In this document: piece by piece, positions 28,292 through 38,712 of the stretch
Position numbering within the stretch: the first letter of the stretch is position 1
Layout of the letters: each line of letters starts with the position of its first letter
From: an uncultured Roseovarius sp.
Lineage (GTDB): Bacteria; Pseudomonadota; Alphaproteobacteria; Rhodobacterales; Rhodobacteraceae
Length of the DNA: 64,000 bases
Direction of reading: 5' to 3'
Assembly: GCA_947496175.1 (NCBI GenBank)
Contig: CANMBU010000003.1
Span: forward strand, 774,334 to 838,333
Notes under the pieces: model-generated
What the model was told of the DNA's origin: nothing
Seen by the model: only the letters and a program-made list of their open reading frames with translations
Database searches by the model: none
Program-made: the position numbers and the translations under genes

Positions 28292-30426
28292 TACTCTGCC
28301 CCCCCGCTGAGGCTCATCCAGGTGACAAGCACCGCGATGCCGATCACCATGGCGAAGGCGTAGGTAAAGATGTAGCCCGACTGCGCGCGGCCCGCGAGGC
28401 GGGTGAAGAAGGGGATGATCCCCATCGCCACGCCATTGATCGAGCCGTCAATGACATTGCCATCCCCGCGCTTCCAGAGAAGATGTCCCAGAGCCTTGGC
28501 TGGGCGCACAAAGAGGAAGTCATAGATTTCGTCAAAGTACCATTTGTTCAAGAGGAACAGGTACAAAGGACGCTGGTTCTCAGCCAGGCGCCCCGGAATG
28601 GACGGGTTGATAATGTAGAACCAGAAGGCCGTCAGGAAGCCAATGACCATCGCCACAAACGGGCTGGCCTTGACCCATTTTGGAACCTTGTGGGCATCAT
28701 TGATGACGGTGTTCTCAGGGCTGGTGTAGATCGCGCCCTCGCCCGGCTTGCCGGTAAAGACATAGTGGTGCTCTTCGCCCTTGCCTTTCTCGCCATGGCC
28801 TTCTGCAGCCTTTTCCTCGCCATGGCCGTCATCAGCATGCTCATCACCATGGCTTTCATCCTTTGCGTGATCGTCACCATGGTGCTGTTCTTCTGCATAA
28901 GGCACACCAAAGAACTTTGCGACCTGGTCGGTGTGGCCAAAGAAGCTGTTGTACCACACCATACCGGCCAGCACCGAGCCAACGGCCAGAACCCCCAGCG
29001 GGGCCAGCATGACCATCGGGCTTTCATGCGCATGCTCATGGGTGTGCTTGTCGCCCCGTGGCTCGCCCCAGAAGGTCAGGAACATCAGGCGCCAGCTATA
29101 GAAACTGGTAAAGAGCGCCGCGATCACGAGCGCCCAGAAGGCGAAACCACCCGCCGTGCCCGCATAGGCGCTCTCGATGATGGCGTCTTTGCTGAGGAAC
29201 CCGGCAAACCCAATCGTGGTCAGCGGAATGCCCACGCCGGTGATGGCCAACGTCCCGATCAGCATCGCCCAGAATGTATAGGGCAGCTTCTTGCGAAGCC
29301 CGCCGTAGTTCCGCATATCTTGCTCATGGTGCATCCCGTGGATGACCGAGCCTGCGCCCAAAAAGAGCATCGCTTTGAAGAAGGCGTGCGTCAGCAGATG
29401 GAACATCGCGACTGAGTAGGCCCCCACGCCTGCGGCCACGAACATGTAGCCAAGCTGCGAACAAGTCGAATACGCGATGACCCGCTTAATGTCATTCTGC
29501 ACCAGCCCCACGGTTGCCGCAAAGAAGGCCGTCATCGCGCCCAGCACAGTGACAAAAGCCAAAGCGCTTGGGGCAAATTCCATGATTGGCGACATCCGGC
29601 AGACGAGGAACACACCCGCTGTCACCATGGTCGCGGCATGAATGAGCGCCGACACCGGCGTCGGGCCTTCCATCGCATCGGGCAGCCACGTATGCAGGAT
29701 AAGCTGCGCCGATTTACCCATCGCGCCCACGAAGAGCAGGAACGCAATCAGGTTGGCTGCGTTCCATTCCGTCCACAGGAATGTCAGCTGTGTCTCGGCC
29801 AGCTCCGGTGCGGCGGCGAAGACATCGTCAAACTTGATCGAGTCGACAAGGAAGAAGAGCGCGAAAATGCCCAAGGCAAACCCAAAGTCACCCACGCGGT
29901 TGACCACAAACGCCTTGATCGCGGCGGCATTGGCGCTTGGTTTGCGGAAGTAGAAACCGATCAGCAGGTAAGAGGCGAGGCCCACACCCTCCCAGCCAAA
30001 GAACATTTGCAGCAGGTTGTCGGCGGTCACCAGCATGAGCATGGCAAAAGTAAAGAGGCTCAGATAGGCAAAGAACCTTGGACGATAGCTTTCGTCGTCG
30101 GCAAAATTCTCATCATGCGCCATGTAGCCCATGGAATAGAGATGGACGAGCGCAGAGACCGTGGTGATCACGATCAGCATGATCGCTGTCAACCTGTCCA
30201 GCCTTATGGCCCAAGCCGTATCCAGCGTGCCCGAGCGTACCCAATCAAGGATGTGAATGCTTTGCGTGGTGCCGTCGAAGCCCAGGAAAACGATCCAGCT
30301 CAGGATGGCCGACAGGAAAAGCAACCCCGTTGCCACCCATTGCGCGCCAACATCGCCAATAACGCGCCAGCCAAAGCCCGCGATAATCGCACCCACCAGC
30401 GGGGCAAAGAGGATGATTTGTTCCAT
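28291..30426 (-). CDS. nuoL: NADH-quinone oxidoreductase subunit L
   Basis: Distal antiporter-like subunit of complex I, 711 aa, with the long lateral helix in its C-terminal part. Conserved features are [17 protein letters not shown] (channel Glu), [18 protein letters not shown] and the [10 protein letters not shown] block. The loop near residues 510-556 is an unusual His/Asp/Glu-rich run with nine His; a smaller THEHAHE occurs near 455-465. Start ATG 30426 overlaps the stop of the zinc-ribbon gene by 1 bp. Confidence 0.96.
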   Translation of the reverse strand: MEQIILFAPLVGAIIAGFGWRVIGDVGAQWVATGLLFLSAILSWIVFLGFDGTTQSIHILDWVRSGTLDTAWAIRLDRLTAIMLIVITTVSALVHLYSMGYMAHDENFADDESYRPRFFAYLSLFTFAMLMLVTADNLLQMFFGWEGVGLASYLLIGFYFRKPSANAAAIKAFVVNRVGDFGFALGIFALFFLVDSIKFDDVFAAAPELAETQLTFLWTEWNAANLIAFLLFVGAMGKSAQLILHTWLPDAMEGPTPVSALIHAATMVTAGVFLVCRMSPIMEFAPSALAFVTVLGAMTAFFAATVGLVQNDIKRVIAYSTCSQLGYMFVAAGVGAYSVAMFHLLTHAFFKAMLFLGAGSVIHGMHHEQDMRNYGGLRKKLPYTFWAMLIGTLAITGVGIPLTTIGFAGFLSKDAIIESAYAGTAGGFAFWALVIAALFTSFYSWRLMFLTFWGEPRGDKHTHEHAHESPMVMLAPLGVLAVGSVLAGMVWYNSFFGHTDQVAKFFGVPYAEEQHHGDDHAKDESHGDEHADDGHGEEKAAEGHGEKGKGEEHHYVFTGKPGEGAIYTSPENTVINDAHKVPKWVKASPFVAMVIGFLTAFWFYIINPSIPGRLAENQRPLYLFLLNKWYFDEIYDFLFVRPAKALGHLLWKRGDGNVIDGSINGVAMGIIPFFTRLAGRAQSGYIFTYAFAMVIGIAVLVTWMSLSGGAE

Positions 30427-30641
30427 TAATGGCACTCCAGTCCCGGCTGCCCCGACTGACAATCAGGGCACTTTCTCAAGTGCAAGTCACTGCCATTAGC
30501 GCCATAGACTGCTCCACAGTTCGAACAGCCAACTTGATAAACTTTCTGCAAGTGGTCATTACCGTCGATGGCTGTCTTTCGAATGACGACTTGGCCATTT
30601 CGGTTAACTGAACCTACTTTTGTCGAGTAACCCGCTTCCAT
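30426..30641 (-). CDS. Zinc-ribbon protein between nuoK and nuoL
   Basis: 71 aa. Two CxxC pairs (C39/C42 in CSNC, C58/C61 in CPDC) define a zinc ribbon. The flanking sequence ([28 protein letters not shown]) belongs to a small widespread family that I recall outside respiratory operons, mostly as an orphan gene in other bacteria. Overlaps nuoL by 1 bp and lies 5 bp from the nuoK stop. Role unknown; a metal-binding or nucleic-acid-binding factor is possible. Confidence 0.75.
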   Translation of the reverse strand: MEAGYSTKVGSVNRNGQVVIRKTAIDGNDHLQKVYQVGCSNCGAVYGANGSDLHLRKCPDCQSGQPGLECH

Positions 30642-30646
30642 CGCCC

Positions 30647-30952
30647 TTACCCCTTCATCACGTTGATATCTTCCACCGCGATCGTGCCACGGTTGCGGAA
30701 GAAGCAGACGAGAATAGCCAAACCAATCGCGGCCTCGGCGGCGGCCACGGTCAGCACAAAGAGCGTGAACACCTGCCCCACCAGATCGCCCAGGAAGCTT
30801 GAAAAGGCGACAAGGTTGATGTTGACCGACAAGAGCATCAATTCGATCGACATCAAAAGGATGATCACGTTCTTTCTATTCAGAAAGAGCCCGAAAATCC
30901 CGATGACGAACAGCGCCGCTGCCACCGTCAGGTAATGTTCCAGTCCAATCAT
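30647..30952 (-). CDS. nuoK: NADH-quinone oxidoreductase subunit K
   Basis: Small membrane subunit of complex I, 101 aa, three helices, with the conserved acidic residues in [19 protein letters not shown] and [16 protein letters not shown]. Start ATG 30952 (MIGLEHYL) gives the standard length; the longer frame from 31144 is out of family. Confidence 0.97.
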   Translation of the reverse strand: MIGLEHYLTVAAALFVIGIFGLFLNRKNVIILLMSIELMLLSVNINLVAFSSFLGDLVGQVFTLFVLTVAAAEAAIGLAILVCFFRNRGTIAVEDINVMKG

Positions 30953-30986
30953 GTCGTCCCTCGGTCCCGTTCTTCTCGCGTCTTTG

Positions 30987-31217
30987 TTATTCGGCGCAGG
31001 CAACCCCGCCTGCCCCATATCTCTTGCAATCCGGATCGACAACCAGTGCAGGCGCAAAACCCGTCTTGGCCAGTCCGGCAAAATCCAACCCCTTGATCGG
31101 CAGGCCGAGCACCACCGCGGGTGCCAGAGCAAAGAGCACAACACCGCAGACCACGACGCGCTGGCGTCTGGCTTTCTTTTGGCGGTATGTGTCGTATGCG
31201 TCGTATGCGTCGTCCAT
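30987..31217 (-). CDS. Small single-span membrane protein within nuo
   Basis: 76 aa. N-terminal Asp/Tyr repeat (DAYDAYDTY, encoded by a short GACGCATAC repeat), a basic KKARRQR, one membrane helix, and a C-terminal part with two Cys ([13 protein letters not shown]). The orientation suggests the C-terminus is periplasmic. No family recognised. Lies between the secreted protein gene (22 bp before) and nuoK (34 bp after); RBS is weak, so confidence is moderate. Confidence 0.55.
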   Translation of the reverse strand: MDDAYDAYDTYRQKKARRQRVVVCGVVLFALAPAVVLGLPIKGLDFAGLAKTGFAPALVVDPDCKRYGAGGVACAE

Positions 31218-31239
31218 TCCGGTCTCTTGTCCTTTCGCC

Positions 31240-31719
31240 TCAGCCGTCTAGCTGAAACGCCTCCCTATAGTCGCGCGCGTCGGCATAAAGTGCCGCGCAA
31301 GCGCAGGGTTCTGTACTCAACGTCTCGATGCTGATCTTGCGCGCCTCGTCTTCCAAATCCGCCGCCATACGCTCCAGCGTGGCAAAGACCCGCGCGCCGC
31401 TTTCGTGGCGTTCTACAATCTTGAGCGCTGCTTCGGTGCGATCAAAAGGCGGCTCATCGCTCAGGTTCTCTGCCGCAGTCAGGAACCGCAAAGCACGGCC
31501 CTCGGCACAATCGACGATCACATAGGTCGACGCGGTCGCCTCGTGGCTCCACCAGTCGCGCCACATCACGCGCCCCTCGCCCAGATCACGGTGCATATCC
31601 TCGCCACCATGGCTGATATGCGTGGTGCGCATGCAATCCGCGAGGCTCACCGCGGCGCAAGCGCCTGCACCTGTCATCACCAGCCCCAGGGCCAGTGCAT
31701 ATGTGCTCTTGGCGATCAA
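31240..31719 (-). CDS. Secreted hypothetical protein within nuo
   Basis: 159 aa. N-terminal signal peptide ([19 protein letters not shown]), then a mixed alpha/beta region rich in charged residues with Cys residues at the start and in EPCACA near the end. The start appears to be TTG at 31719, overlapping the nuoJ TGA (TTGA) with CAGGGG upstream. Probably periplasmic. No domain recognised; position suggests an accessory role in the operon only. Confidence 0.65.
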   Translation of the reverse strand: MIAKSTYALALGLVMTGAGACAAVSLADCMRTTHISHGGEDMHRDLGEGRVMWRDWWSHEATASTYVIVDCAEGRALRFLTAAENLSDEPPFDRTEAALKIVERHESGARVFATLERMAADLEDEARKISIETLSTEPCACAALYADARDYREAFQLDG

Positions 31720-32324
31720 AGCCCCTGCCCCGGTTTAACGTCCTTAAGCTCCATCGCCTTGGCCGGATCACGGTACATCTGCGCCAGAACATCCTGACGT
31801 TTGACGTCCGAGCGGTGCCGCAGTGTCAAGGCAATCGCCCCGACCATGGCAACCAGCAGGATCAGGCCCGACAGTTGGAAGAGCAGGAAATACTTGTCAT
31901 ATAGGATCATCCCCAAAGCACGCGTGTTTTCCATATCCGTCGGCGTCACCGCACCGCGTGCCGCTTCGGCACCATCGGCCATCTGCCAATTGCCGAACGC
32001 CACGCCGAACTGCATCAACAGGATCACCCCAATCAGCAGAGCAAGCGGCATATACTTCGCCATTTCCGCCTTCAGCTCGGCGAAATCCACATCGAGCATC
32101 ATAACGACGAAGAGGAACAGAACCGCCACCGCGCCCACATAGACGATGATCAGCAGCATCGCGACGAACTCAGCCCCGAGGAGCACGAAAAGCCCCGCAG
32201 CACTAATGAACGACAGGATCAGCCAGAGCACTGAATGCACCGGATTGCGGCTGATCACCGTGAACAACCCGCCGACCAGCGCTGATATCGCAAAGAGGTA
32301 AAAGGAAAATACCGCGACGCTCAT
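31716..32324 (-). CDS. nuoJ: NADH-quinone oxidoreductase subunit J
   Basis: Membrane subunit of complex I, 202 aa, five helices, with conserved [11 protein letters not shown] and the helix [18 protein letters not shown] that carries the pi-bulge region. Overlaps the preceding CMD-like gene by 4 bp and the following secreted-protein gene by 4 bp. Confidence 0.96.
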   Translation of the reverse strand: MSVAVFSFYLFAISALVGGLFTVISRNPVHSVLWLILSFISAAGLFVLLGAEFVAMLLIIVYVGAVAVLFLFVVMMLDVDFAELKAEMAKYMPLALLIGVILLMQFGVAFGNWQMADGAEAARGAVTPTDMENTRALGMILYDKYFLLFQLSGLILLVAMVGAIALTLRHRSDVKRQDVLAQMYRDPAKAMELKDVKPGQGL

Positions 32325-32734
32325 GTCTCTTTATCCTTGTCTTCATGCTCATCGAGAACCTGACGGGCGAATTCCATGGCCCGGTTCATCGACGGAATAC
32401 CGGCAAACATCGACATCATTGCGATGGTCTCGGCAATTTCATCCTTGGTGGCCCCCGCTTCCAATGCGTGGCGCACCGTCATCCGCATCTGCGTGTCGCT
32501 CTGCGCGCCCAACATGGTCAGCCCCGCCAGCGTAATGAGCAGCCGTGTGCGCGCGTCCAGCCCGTCCTTGGAGATCCCCTTGCCGAACATCATTTCCATG
32601 AATTCCTTGGGCATCGTCGGCCACAGCGTCTCCATGTCCTTGGGCGAAAACGACTCCAGTGCCGGATTGAAGGCCTTCGCCATCTCCTGCGCCTGCGCCA
32701 TCATCGCGGCAAAAGGGTTAACTGGGTCATTCAT
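32321..32734 (-). CDS. Carboxymuconolactone decarboxylase-like (AhpD-fold) protein
   Basis: 137-aa all-helical protein. The central [14 protein letters not shown] and [20 protein letters not shown] segments fit the CMD/AhpD family. It contains no cysteine at all, so it cannot be an AhpD peroxidase. Lies between nuoI and nuoJ with a 4-bp overlap on each side. Function there is unknown. Confidence 0.85.
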   Translation of the reverse strand: MNDPVNPFAAMMAQAQEMAKAFNPALESFSPKDMETLWPTMPKEFMEMMFGKGISKDGLDARTRLLITLAGLTMLGAQSDTQMRMTVRHALEAGATKDEIAETIAMMSMFAGIPSMNRAMEFARQVLDEHEDKDKET

Positions 32735-33225
32735 CGGTAAGGCGCATCCATCTCAAGGTTCCGCGCAATCTCGGCTTCCCAGCGCTCGCCATTGTCCAGA
32801 AGCTTGTCCTTGTCATAGAACAGCTCTTCGCGGGTCTCGGTGGCGAACTCGAAATTCGGCCCCTCGACAATGGCATCCACCGGGCAGGCCTCCTGGCAGA
32901 AGCCGCAATAGATGCATTTCGTCATGTCGATGTCATAGCGCGTGGTGCGGCGGGACCCGTCATCGCGCGGCTCGGCATCAATCGTGATCGCCTGCGCCGG
33001 GCAAATCGCCTCACAAAGCTTGCAGGCAATGCATCGTTCCTCGCCATTGGGATAGCGACGCAGGGCATGTTCCCCGCGAAAACGCGGGCTGAGTGGGCCT
33101 TTCTCATGCGGGTAGTTCAGCGTCGCCTTGGGCGCAAAGAAATACTTCAGCCCCAGCTTGAAGCCCACAAAGAAATCCTTGAGCAGAAAGTATCCCGCGG
33201 CACGTCCGTAATCGATCTGTGTCAT
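32731..33225 (-). CDS. nuoI: NADH-quinone oxidoreductase subunit I
   Basis: Ferredoxin-like subunit that carries clusters N6a and N6b of complex I, 164 aa. Two 4Fe-4S motifs are seen: [12 protein letters not shown] and [13 protein letters not shown]-terminal segment [18 protein letters not shown] is the membrane-associated helix. Sits between the methyltransferase-like gene (3 bp) and the CMD-like gene (4-bp overlap). Confidence 0.97.
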   Translation of the reverse strand: MTQIDYGRAAGYFLLKDFFVGFKLGLKYFFAPKATLNYPHEKGPLSPRFRGEHALRRYPNGEERCIACKLCEAICPAQAITIDAEPRDDGSRRTTRYDIDMTKCIYCGFCQEACPVDAIVEGPNFEFATETREELFYDKDKLLDNGERWEAEIARNLEMDAPYR

Positions 33226-33228
33226 GCG

Positions 33229-33996
33229 TTACGTCCTCATCTCTTCAAACCGGGTTTCCCCGGCGTTTTCGTGGCCTTGCCACTTGGTCTCGTAGTCGCT
33301 TTGCAGTGCGTATTTCGGCAAATGCGAGTCGGCGGTCTTTTCAACTTCGTAGTAAAGATATGTGCGCCCCGGCCCTATCTTCTTGGCAAGTTTAAGCCGC
33401 ACGCCGGTGTTGGCAGGGTCTTCAAATTCAACCGGCCCAAACTCTGACGTGGGTTCAATCGGCACCGCCCGGCAATCAATGACATTGCAGTTGCAGGCGC
33501 GTTTCCAGAAGGTCCAGACAAGCTCGGGGTTGAACTGATACATGCCATGCCCGTACCAGCCATTCAGCCCGTTGGCCGACACAAACCGCCCGCCCACTTT
33601 CAGCATCCGCAGCACCGACTCGAGCGCATTGGGCACGTTAAACACGTGCTCAATCGTGCCCCCGTCAAAGATGAAATCGAACTGATCTTCCAGCTCTTCA
33701 GAAGGCAATGTGTTGAGGTCATGAATGACCTGCGCGCCCTCATAGCCAGAGAAATCCATTGTCTCAACCGCGCCAAAGCCCAGCTTTTCCAAAAGCGTTT
33801 CGGAATAGCCATCATCCTGCAAATAGTCGAAGCGCCGCCCGTTAAGACCATACGCCTGCAAGGACTGGTCGTAGAAGTGCCGAAACTGCGTCTGAATGCG
33901 AAATTTCTGACGGCCAAGCATCAGGCTCCGGCCCTTGGGCTGGAACCGGGTCGAAAGCTCGACCAGCCGGTCAAAAAGGACGCAGTCGATCCCCAA
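33229..33996 (-). CDS. SAM-dependent methyltransferase-like protein between nuoH and nuoI
   Basis: 255 aa when started at TTG 33996. It resembles class I methyltransferases of the Methyltransf_11 type: FDFIFDGGTIEHVFNVPNAL is the motif II/III region, and LRMLKVGGRFVSANG the next strand. The glycine-rich motif I is not in its usual form (SLMLGRQKFRI stands near the start). The alternative ATG at 34038 lies inside nuoH and has no RBS. Its location invites a role in complex I maturation, by analogy with mitochondrial methyltransferase-type assembly factors, but this is inference only. Confidence 0.65.
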   Translation of the reverse strand: MGIDCVLFDRLVELSTRFQPKGRSLMLGRQKFRIQTQFRHFYDQSLQAYGLNGRRFDYLQDDGYSETLLEKLGFGAVETMDFSGYEGAQVIHDLNTLPSEELEDQFDFIFDGGTIEHVFNVPNALESVLRMLKVGGRFVSANGLNGWYGHGMYQFNPELVWTFWKRACNCNVIDCRAVPIEPTSEFGPVEFEDPANTGVRLKLAKKIGPGRTYLYYEVEKTADSHLPKYALQSDYETKWQGHENAGETRFEEMRT

Positions 33997-34000
33997 GAGA

Positions 34001-35038
34001 TCAGCCTCCCATCGCGTAGCGGGCCCAGAAGGCCCCAAAGACTTCGAATTTCGCCAGGAAGGCGATGATCACCACCCAGGCCAGTGAGAGCGGCAGGAAC
34101 ACTTTCCAGCCGATGCGCATCAACTGGTCATAGCGGTAGCGCGGCGTGATCGCCTTCACCATCGCGAAGATGAAGAAGAAGAACGCCATTTTGGCGATCA
34201 TCCACCCCACCCCGTCCGGGATGCCCGGAATGGGCGAAAGCCAACCGCCGAAGAACAAGAGCGAGGTCAGCGCGCACATCAGGAAGATGGCGATGTACTC
34301 ACCCGCCATGAACAAAAGGAACGGCGTTGAGGAGTATTCTACCTGATAACCCGCAACCAACTCCGACTCCGCCTCTGGCAAGTCAAATGGCGGGCGGTTG
34401 GTTTCTGCCAGTGCAGAGATAAAGAACAGGAACACCATCGGCAGATGTGGCAACCAGTACCAGCCAAAGAACCCATAGGCGGTGTCTTGTGCGGCAACGA
34501 TATTGCCAAAGTTCATAGACCCGGTGGAGATGATCACCCCCACGATGATCAGGCCAATGGACACCTCGTAGGAAATCATCTGAGCCGCAGAGCGCAGCGA
34601 GCCGAGGAACGGATATTTCGAGTTCGACGCCCAACCGCCCATGATCACGCCGTAGACTTCCAAAGAGGAGACGGCGAAGACAAAAAGGATGGCGACGTTG
34701 ATGTCGCTCAGAACCCAACCCTCATTGAGCGGGATCACCGCCCAGGCCAGGACCGCCAAAACAAAGCTGGCCATCGGGGCCAGCATGAACACGGTCTTGT
34801 CCGCCCCAGCGGGGACGACCACCTCTTTGACCACGTATTTCAGTGCGTCCGCCACGGTCTGCAAAAGCCCGTAAGCGCCCACCACATTGGGCCCGCGTCG
34901 CATCTGTACCGCGGCCCAGATCTTGCGGTCGCCGTAGACGAGGAACAAAAGCGAGACCATCACAAAGCCCACAACGGCAAGGCATTGCGCCACGATGATC
35001 ACCAATGTTCCCAGCGGTGTTGTCAGAAATTCAGCCAT
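34001..35038 (-). CDS. nuoH: NADH-quinone oxidoreductase subunit H
   Basis: Quinone-chamber membrane subunit of complex I, 345 aa, eight helices. Conserved blocks are [19 protein letters not shown], the acidic loop [20 protein letters not shown] and [20 protein letters not shown]. Starts 7 bp after the upstream lipoprotein stop. Its last codons contain the RBS used by the following methyltransferase-like gene. Confidence 0.97.
   Translation of the reverse strand: MAEFLTTPLGTLVIIVAQCLAVVGFVMVSLLFLVYGDRKIWAAVQMRRGPNVVGAYGLLQTVADALKYVVKEVVVPAGADKTVFMLAPMASFVLAVLAWAVIPLNEGWVLSDINVAILFVFAVSSLEVYGVIMGGWASNSKYPFLGSLRSAAQMISYEVSIGLIIVGVIISTGSMNFGNIVAAQDTAYGFFGWYWLPHLPMVFLFFISALAETNRPPFDLPEAESELVAGYQVEYSSTPFLLFMAGEYIAIFLMCALTSLLFFGGWLSPIPGIPDGVGWMIAKMAFFFFIFAMVKAITPRYRYDQLMRIGWKVFLPLSLAWVVIIAFLAKFEVFGAFWARYAMGG
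34005..34010 (-). promoter_or_regulatory. Ribosome binding site deciding the methyltransferase start
   Basis: GGGAGG on the minus strand, inside the final nuoH codons and 8 bases from TTG 33996. Confidence 0.6.
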
Positions 35039-35045
35039 CAGCCCC

Positions 35046-35462
35046 TCAAACCCTCGGTATCCCGTTTTCCGCGCAATTGGCGGCGACGACTTCCGCGTCG
35101 ATTTTCTTTATGCCATCGGGCAAGGATGGCGAGATGGTGTAAACCGCATCTGCGGTCCAGACGCCACCCGCTTCATCCACATTTGTACGCAGGTGACGCG
35201 CGAATCCATAGCCCCGGATGAGCGTGTATTCCGCCGCCGCACATTCCGCGTAACGCGCCACATCCTCAGAGGATTGCGCGCCGCGCATGGCCACGTTGAA
35301 ATTCACCAGATCCCCGTCCAGAAGCCGCGTCTCGATGCCAAGATACTCGGCTGTGCTACCAGTCGCCGCTGAGGTCACAGCCCCATCGCCGCCGTCGGAC
35401 ACGGTGCAGGCCGTCAGGCACAATAGCGCGACAGGCGCGATATGTGACGCAATCGGGATCAC
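35046..35462 (-). CDS. Hypothetical lipoprotein between nuoG and nuoH
   Basis: 138 aa. Signal peptide with lipobox LTAC (Cys19), a short Gly/Ser/Thr linker, then a globular domain ([25 protein letters not shown]). Overlaps the nuoG stop by 4 bp and nuoH follows by 7 bp. Probably on the periplasmic face, where complex I has no bacterial core subunit. Comparable lipoproteins recur in this operon. Confidence 0.75.
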   Translation of the reverse strand: MIPIASHIAPVALLCLTACTVSDGGDGAVTSAATGSTAEYLGIETRLLDGDLVNFNVAMRGAQSSEDVARYAECAAAEYTLIRGYGFARHLRTNVDEAGGVWTADAVYTISPSLPDGIKKIDAEVVAANCAENGIPRV

Positions 35463-37477
35463 TCTGCCGCCACCGGCTCAGAGTGGCGCGCTTTGGCGTT
35501 GGCGCTGAGTTCAGCCATAAGCTGGCTCGCGCGCGCAACCGGGTTGGTGAGGTAGAAATCACCCACTGCCGATTGCAAAACGCCCTTGCCTAGCTTGCCC
35601 GTGGGCAATGCGGTCCAAGCGTTTTCCGGAACATCGTCCACCTGCGCCAGATGCGGCACCTCGGCCACGAGCGCCTGACGCAGCTGAGCAAGGCTGTCAT
35701 ACGACAAGGCCGATCCCATCTCGCCCGAAAGCGCACGCAGGATGGCCCAGTTCTCCTTGGCCTCACCCGGCGGATGCCCCGCCCGCAGCGCCAGTTGCGG
35801 ACGCCCTTCGGTGTTCACGAAGAGCCCTTGTTCTTCTGTGTAAGCCGCGCCCGGCAGGATAATGTCAGCCCGGTGCGCGCCACGGTCGCCATGGCTGCCC
35901 TGATAGATCACAAAAGGCCCTGACGCGATCTCGATCTCGTCAGCACCAAGGTTGTAAATCACATCGGCGCCTTCGAGCGCGGCTGAAATACCGCCTTCGG
36001 TCACGCAGCCCGCATCCATCGCGCCCACACGACCCGCCGCCGTATGCAGGACAAGCATCTTGCCGCCTGATTTCTCACAAATGGCCTGAACCGTCGCCAG
36101 AACCGCCGCGCCATCTTCGCCGGTCAGGGCGCCTTGTCCAACGATCGCAATGCAGTTCTTGTCGTGCAGCTCGGTCATATCGAGCCCTGCCACATGGGCC
36201 AACGCCGCACGGTCAGTTCCCATATGCTCATAGTCATAGGTCAGATCGACCGCTTCGCCGACCATCACAACATCAGCCCCCTGGCTCCAGGCCTTGCGAA
36301 TGCGCGCGTTCAGCACAGGAGCTTCCAGACGGGGATTTGTGCCGATCAGCAGGATTTTGTCAGCCATGTCGACATCTTCAATCGCGGCCGTGCCCACATA
36401 GGCTGAACGATTGCCTGCAGGCAGCTTTGCACCATCCGTTCGGCACTCTACAGAGCCGCCAAACCCCTCGACCAGCTGCTTGAGCGCGAAGGCCGCTTCG
36501 ACCGGAGCCAGATCACCGACGAGACCGGCAACTTTCTTGTCCTTCATGGCCGCCGCCGCAGCGCTAAGTGCCTCACCCCAATCTGCCGGGCGCAGCTTGC
36601 CGTTTTCACGAATGTAAGGCTTGTCCAGACGTTGACGGCGCAGGCCATCCCAGACAAAGCGCGTCTTGTCCGAAATCCATTCCTCGTTCACGCCGTCATG
36701 GTTGCGCGGCAGGATGCGCATGACCTCGCGCCCCTTGGTGTCCACGCGAATGTTCGACCCCAACGCATCCATCACGTCGATGGTTTCGGTCTTGGTCAAC
36801 TCCCAAGGCCGCGCGGTAAAGGCATAAGGCTTGCTCACGAGCGCCCCCACCGGGCAAAGATCAATGATATTGCCCTGCAAGTTGCTGTCGAGCGTCTCAC
36901 CCAAATAGGACGTGATCTCGGCATCCTCGCCCCGGCCCGTCTGGCCCATCTGGCTGATACCCGCGACCTCAGTGGTAAAACGCACACAGCGCGTGCAGGA
37001 AATGCAGCGGGTCATGTGAGTTTCGACAAGTGGTCCAAGATCCAAATCCTCAACCGCCCGCTTCGCCTCGCGGAAGCGGCTGAAGTCCACACCATAGGCC
37101 ATGGCCTGATCCTGCAGGTCACATTCGCCCCCCTGATCGCAGATCGGGCAATCGAGCGGATGGTTGATCAGCAGGAATTCCATGACCCCTTCGCGGGCCT
37201 TCTTGACCATCGGCGAATTCGTCTTGACCACTGGCGGCTGGCCCTCGGGCCCAGGGCGCAAATCGCGCACCTGCATCGCACAAGATGCTGCCGGTTTCGG
37301 TGGACCGCCCACGACCTCAACGAGGCACATCCGGCAGTTTCCCGCAATCGACAGCCGTTCATGGTAGCAAAAACGCGGGATCTCGATGCCCGCCACTTCA
37401 CAGGCCTGGATCAGGGTCATCGCCCCATCCACTTCCACTTCCTGGTCATCAATGATGATTTTGCGAAGATCGCTCAT
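35459..37477 (-). CDS. nuoG: NADH-quinone oxidoreductase subunit G
   Basis: Largest peripheral subunit of complex I, 672 aa. N-terminal 2Fe-2S domain ([15 protein letters not shown]), the [19 protein letters not shown] motif for clusters N4/N5 with the unusual His ligand, and [11 protein letters not shown]. The C-terminal two thirds is a degenerate molybdopterin-oxidoreductase domain. Overlaps neighbours by 4 bp at both ends. Confidence 0.96.
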   Translation of the reverse strand: MSDLRKIIIDDQEVEVDGAMTLIQACEVAGIEIPRFCYHERLSIAGNCRMCLVEVVGGPPKPAASCAMQVRDLRPGPEGQPPVVKTNSPMVKKAREGVMEFLLINHPLDCPICDQGGECDLQDQAMAYGVDFSRFREAKRAVEDLDLGPLVETHMTRCISCTRCVRFTTEVAGISQMGQTGRGEDAEITSYLGETLDSNLQGNIIDLCPVGALVSKPYAFTARPWELTKTETIDVMDALGSNIRVDTKGREVMRILPRNHDGVNEEWISDKTRFVWDGLRRQRLDKPYIRENGKLRPADWGEALSAAAAAMKDKKVAGLVGDLAPVEAAFALKQLVEGFGGSVECRTDGAKLPAGNRSAYVGTAAIEDVDMADKILLIGTNPRLEAPVLNARIRKAWSQGADVVMVGEAVDLTYDYEHMGTDRAALAHVAGLDMTELHDKNCIAIVGQGALTGEDGAAVLATVQAICEKSGGKMLVLHTAAGRVGAMDAGCVTEGGISAALEGADVIYNLGADEIEIASGPFVIYQGSHGDRGAHRADIILPGAAYTEEQGLFVNTEGRPQLALRAGHPPGEAKENWAILRALSGEMGSALSYDSLAQLRQALVAEVPHLAQVDDVPENAWTALPTGKLGKGVLQSAVGDFYLTNPVARASQLMAELSANAKARHSEPVAAE

Positions 37478-37818
37478 ATGCAGTTTCCTGTGATTTCCCA
37501 GGCGCCGGGCACCGCCCAGCCGCCTTTTTGGACTGTCAGGTTGGGATCAGCCCGCAGACCAAAAGCCTGCGCGCAATGGGTTTGTGCCAGCCCAAGCACG
37601 GCGCGCGCTGCGCCTTGCCGGCTGACAGTATCGGGATGAACAAAGGCACCAAAGCCCTTGCGGCCCTGTTCATGGATCAGGGTCACGCAAGCTTCGGTGC
37701 CTTCAATTGTTTCTGTATTGCCGTAACAGGCCGTGTCTTGATCGGGCGCTGCACCACAAGCCGCAAGCGGCCCTGTTGCCAGGGCTGCAAAACAGGATAT
37801 GCGCGCCCCGATCGTCAC
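37474..37818 (-). CDS. Hypothetical lipoprotein before nuoG
   Basis: 114 aa when started at GTG 37818, whose GTGA overlaps the DUF5333 stop and has GAGG upstream. Signal peptide with lipobox LAAC, then a short Cys-containing domain ([20 protein letters not shown]) ending in TGNC. The four further Cys suggest disulfides. Probably periplasmic. Overlaps nuoG by 4 bp. No family recognised. Confidence 0.65.
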   Translation of the reverse strand: MTIGARISCFAALATGPLAACGAAPDQDTACYGNTETIEGTEACVTLIHEQGRKGFGAFVHPDTVSRQGAARAVLGLAQTHCAQAFGLRADPNLTVQKGGWAVPGAWEITGNCI

Positions 37819-38216
37819 TTTGCCCTCAACAACTGGCCGATTTGTGTGCCTTGCGACATCTCGGCCTGACCCAGAACACACAGGCTCTGGGCATCAAGAT
37901 TGCTGGCACCTTTGGATTTGAAATAGGCGTTGCGCCGCTCGCGCATCTTCGCCTTTTCCGCCTTGTCGTTGATATAGGCGTCGATCTCAGCGTCGCTGTA
38001 GCCCCGATCCGCCGCCAAATCCTTGATTTCATTGATGTAAGACCGCGCCTTGAACAGCCGTGCGCCGATGTCATCACAGGCGCGGCGAATTTTATCCGCA
38101 GCTGCGACCACCAAGAGCCTTTGATTGATGTCCTGTTCGTCCGCTAGTCCTGCCTGTGCAGACCCTGCTGAAACCGCAATGACCGCACTCAAAACAATGC
38201 TCGATACCCACTTCAT
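37815..38216 (-). CDS. DUF5333 family periplasmic protein
   Basis: 133 aa. Sec signal peptide (SSIVLSAVIAVSAGSAQA), then a helical domain with two Cys (RRACDDIGAR and SLCVLGQAE) and the ending GQLLRAK, as in the Rhodobacteraceae DUF5333 family, which is commonly found in nuo operons. Function unknown. A 127-bp spacer lies upstream, with strong inverted repeats. Confidence 0.75.
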   Translation of the reverse strand: MKWVSSIVLSAVIAVSAGSAQAGLADEQDINQRLLVVAAADKIRRACDDIGARLFKARSYINEIKDLAADRGYSDAEIDAYINDKAEKAKMRERRNAYFKSKGASNLDAQSLCVLGQAEMSQGTQIGQLLRAK

Positions 38217-38239
38217 TGGATGACTCCTCTTGTCACAAG

Positions 38240-38330
38240 ATCAGGGCACGGACCATCCGCGGCCCCATCTGCAAGGCAGATGGTTCCGGACGCGTGTGAT
38301 ATGCAATAACACACGGACCAAGATCCTGAT
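38240..38330. promoter_or_regulatory. Structured spacer inside the nuo operon
   Basis: The 127-bp gap between the lipoprotein gene (stop at 38344) and the DUF5333 gene is the largest internal spacer of the operon. It has perfect arms CCATCTGC/GCAGATGG with loop AAG (38265-38283), CGTGTG/CACACG (11-nt loop), and outer arms ATCAGG (38240-38245) and CCTGAT (38325-38330). It could be an RNA processing site, an attenuator, or an internal promoter region. Confidence 0.45.
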
Positions 38331-38343
38331 ATGAAAGAGAAAG

Positions 38344-38712
38344 TTACCAAAGCACACACCGTCCGTCGAGGATCAGCCTATTGCCGTCGCGTCTCAAAAA
38401 AGCGTCCTCTGCATCCGGACCATTGATCCATGCAATTTCGGATGTTCCGAAATTCTCGATACAATACCGCCTGCCTTCATGCTCTCCGGCGGCCCTTGCG
38501 CCGTTCAAACCCTGATCTGCGCGCGACACTCTGACAATAAAACTTTGACGGTCATCCGACGTGTGCTTGGCTCTGGACTTGTAAAAGTTGCCATCAAAGA
38601 GAATACGCTCATTCTTTCGACCACAGGCGGACAAGACCATGCTGGCCACCAGAAGGCTCAGCACAATCGTTGCGCGCCACCCAAAGCGCTTGGGATCACT
38701 CGCCATCAGCAT
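38344..38712 (-). CDS. Hypothetical lipoprotein after the MAPEG gene
   Basis: 122 aa when started at ATG 38712, which shares the A of the MAPEG TGA (TGATG). Signal peptide with lipobox LSAC, then a short domain with NGPDAEDAFLRRDGNRL and a closing CVLW. No family recognised. An in-frame ATG 51 bp upstream lies within the MAPEG gene and is less likely. Confidence 0.65.
   Translation of the reverse strand: MLMASDPKRFGWRATIVLSLLVASMVLSACGRKNERILFDGNFYKSRAKHTSDDRQSFIVRVSRADQGLNGARAAGEHEGRRYCIENFGTSEIAWINGPDAEDAFLRRDGNRLILDGRCVLW

Noticed and set aside
24600..30429. Long plus-strand frames within birA, nuoN, nuoM and nuoL
   Set aside because: They are antisense shadows of well-identified genes, with His/Arg-rich translations and no motifs.
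36632..37639. 335-aa plus-strand frame opposite nuoG
   Set aside because: Shadow of nuoG, with no domain and no ribosome site.
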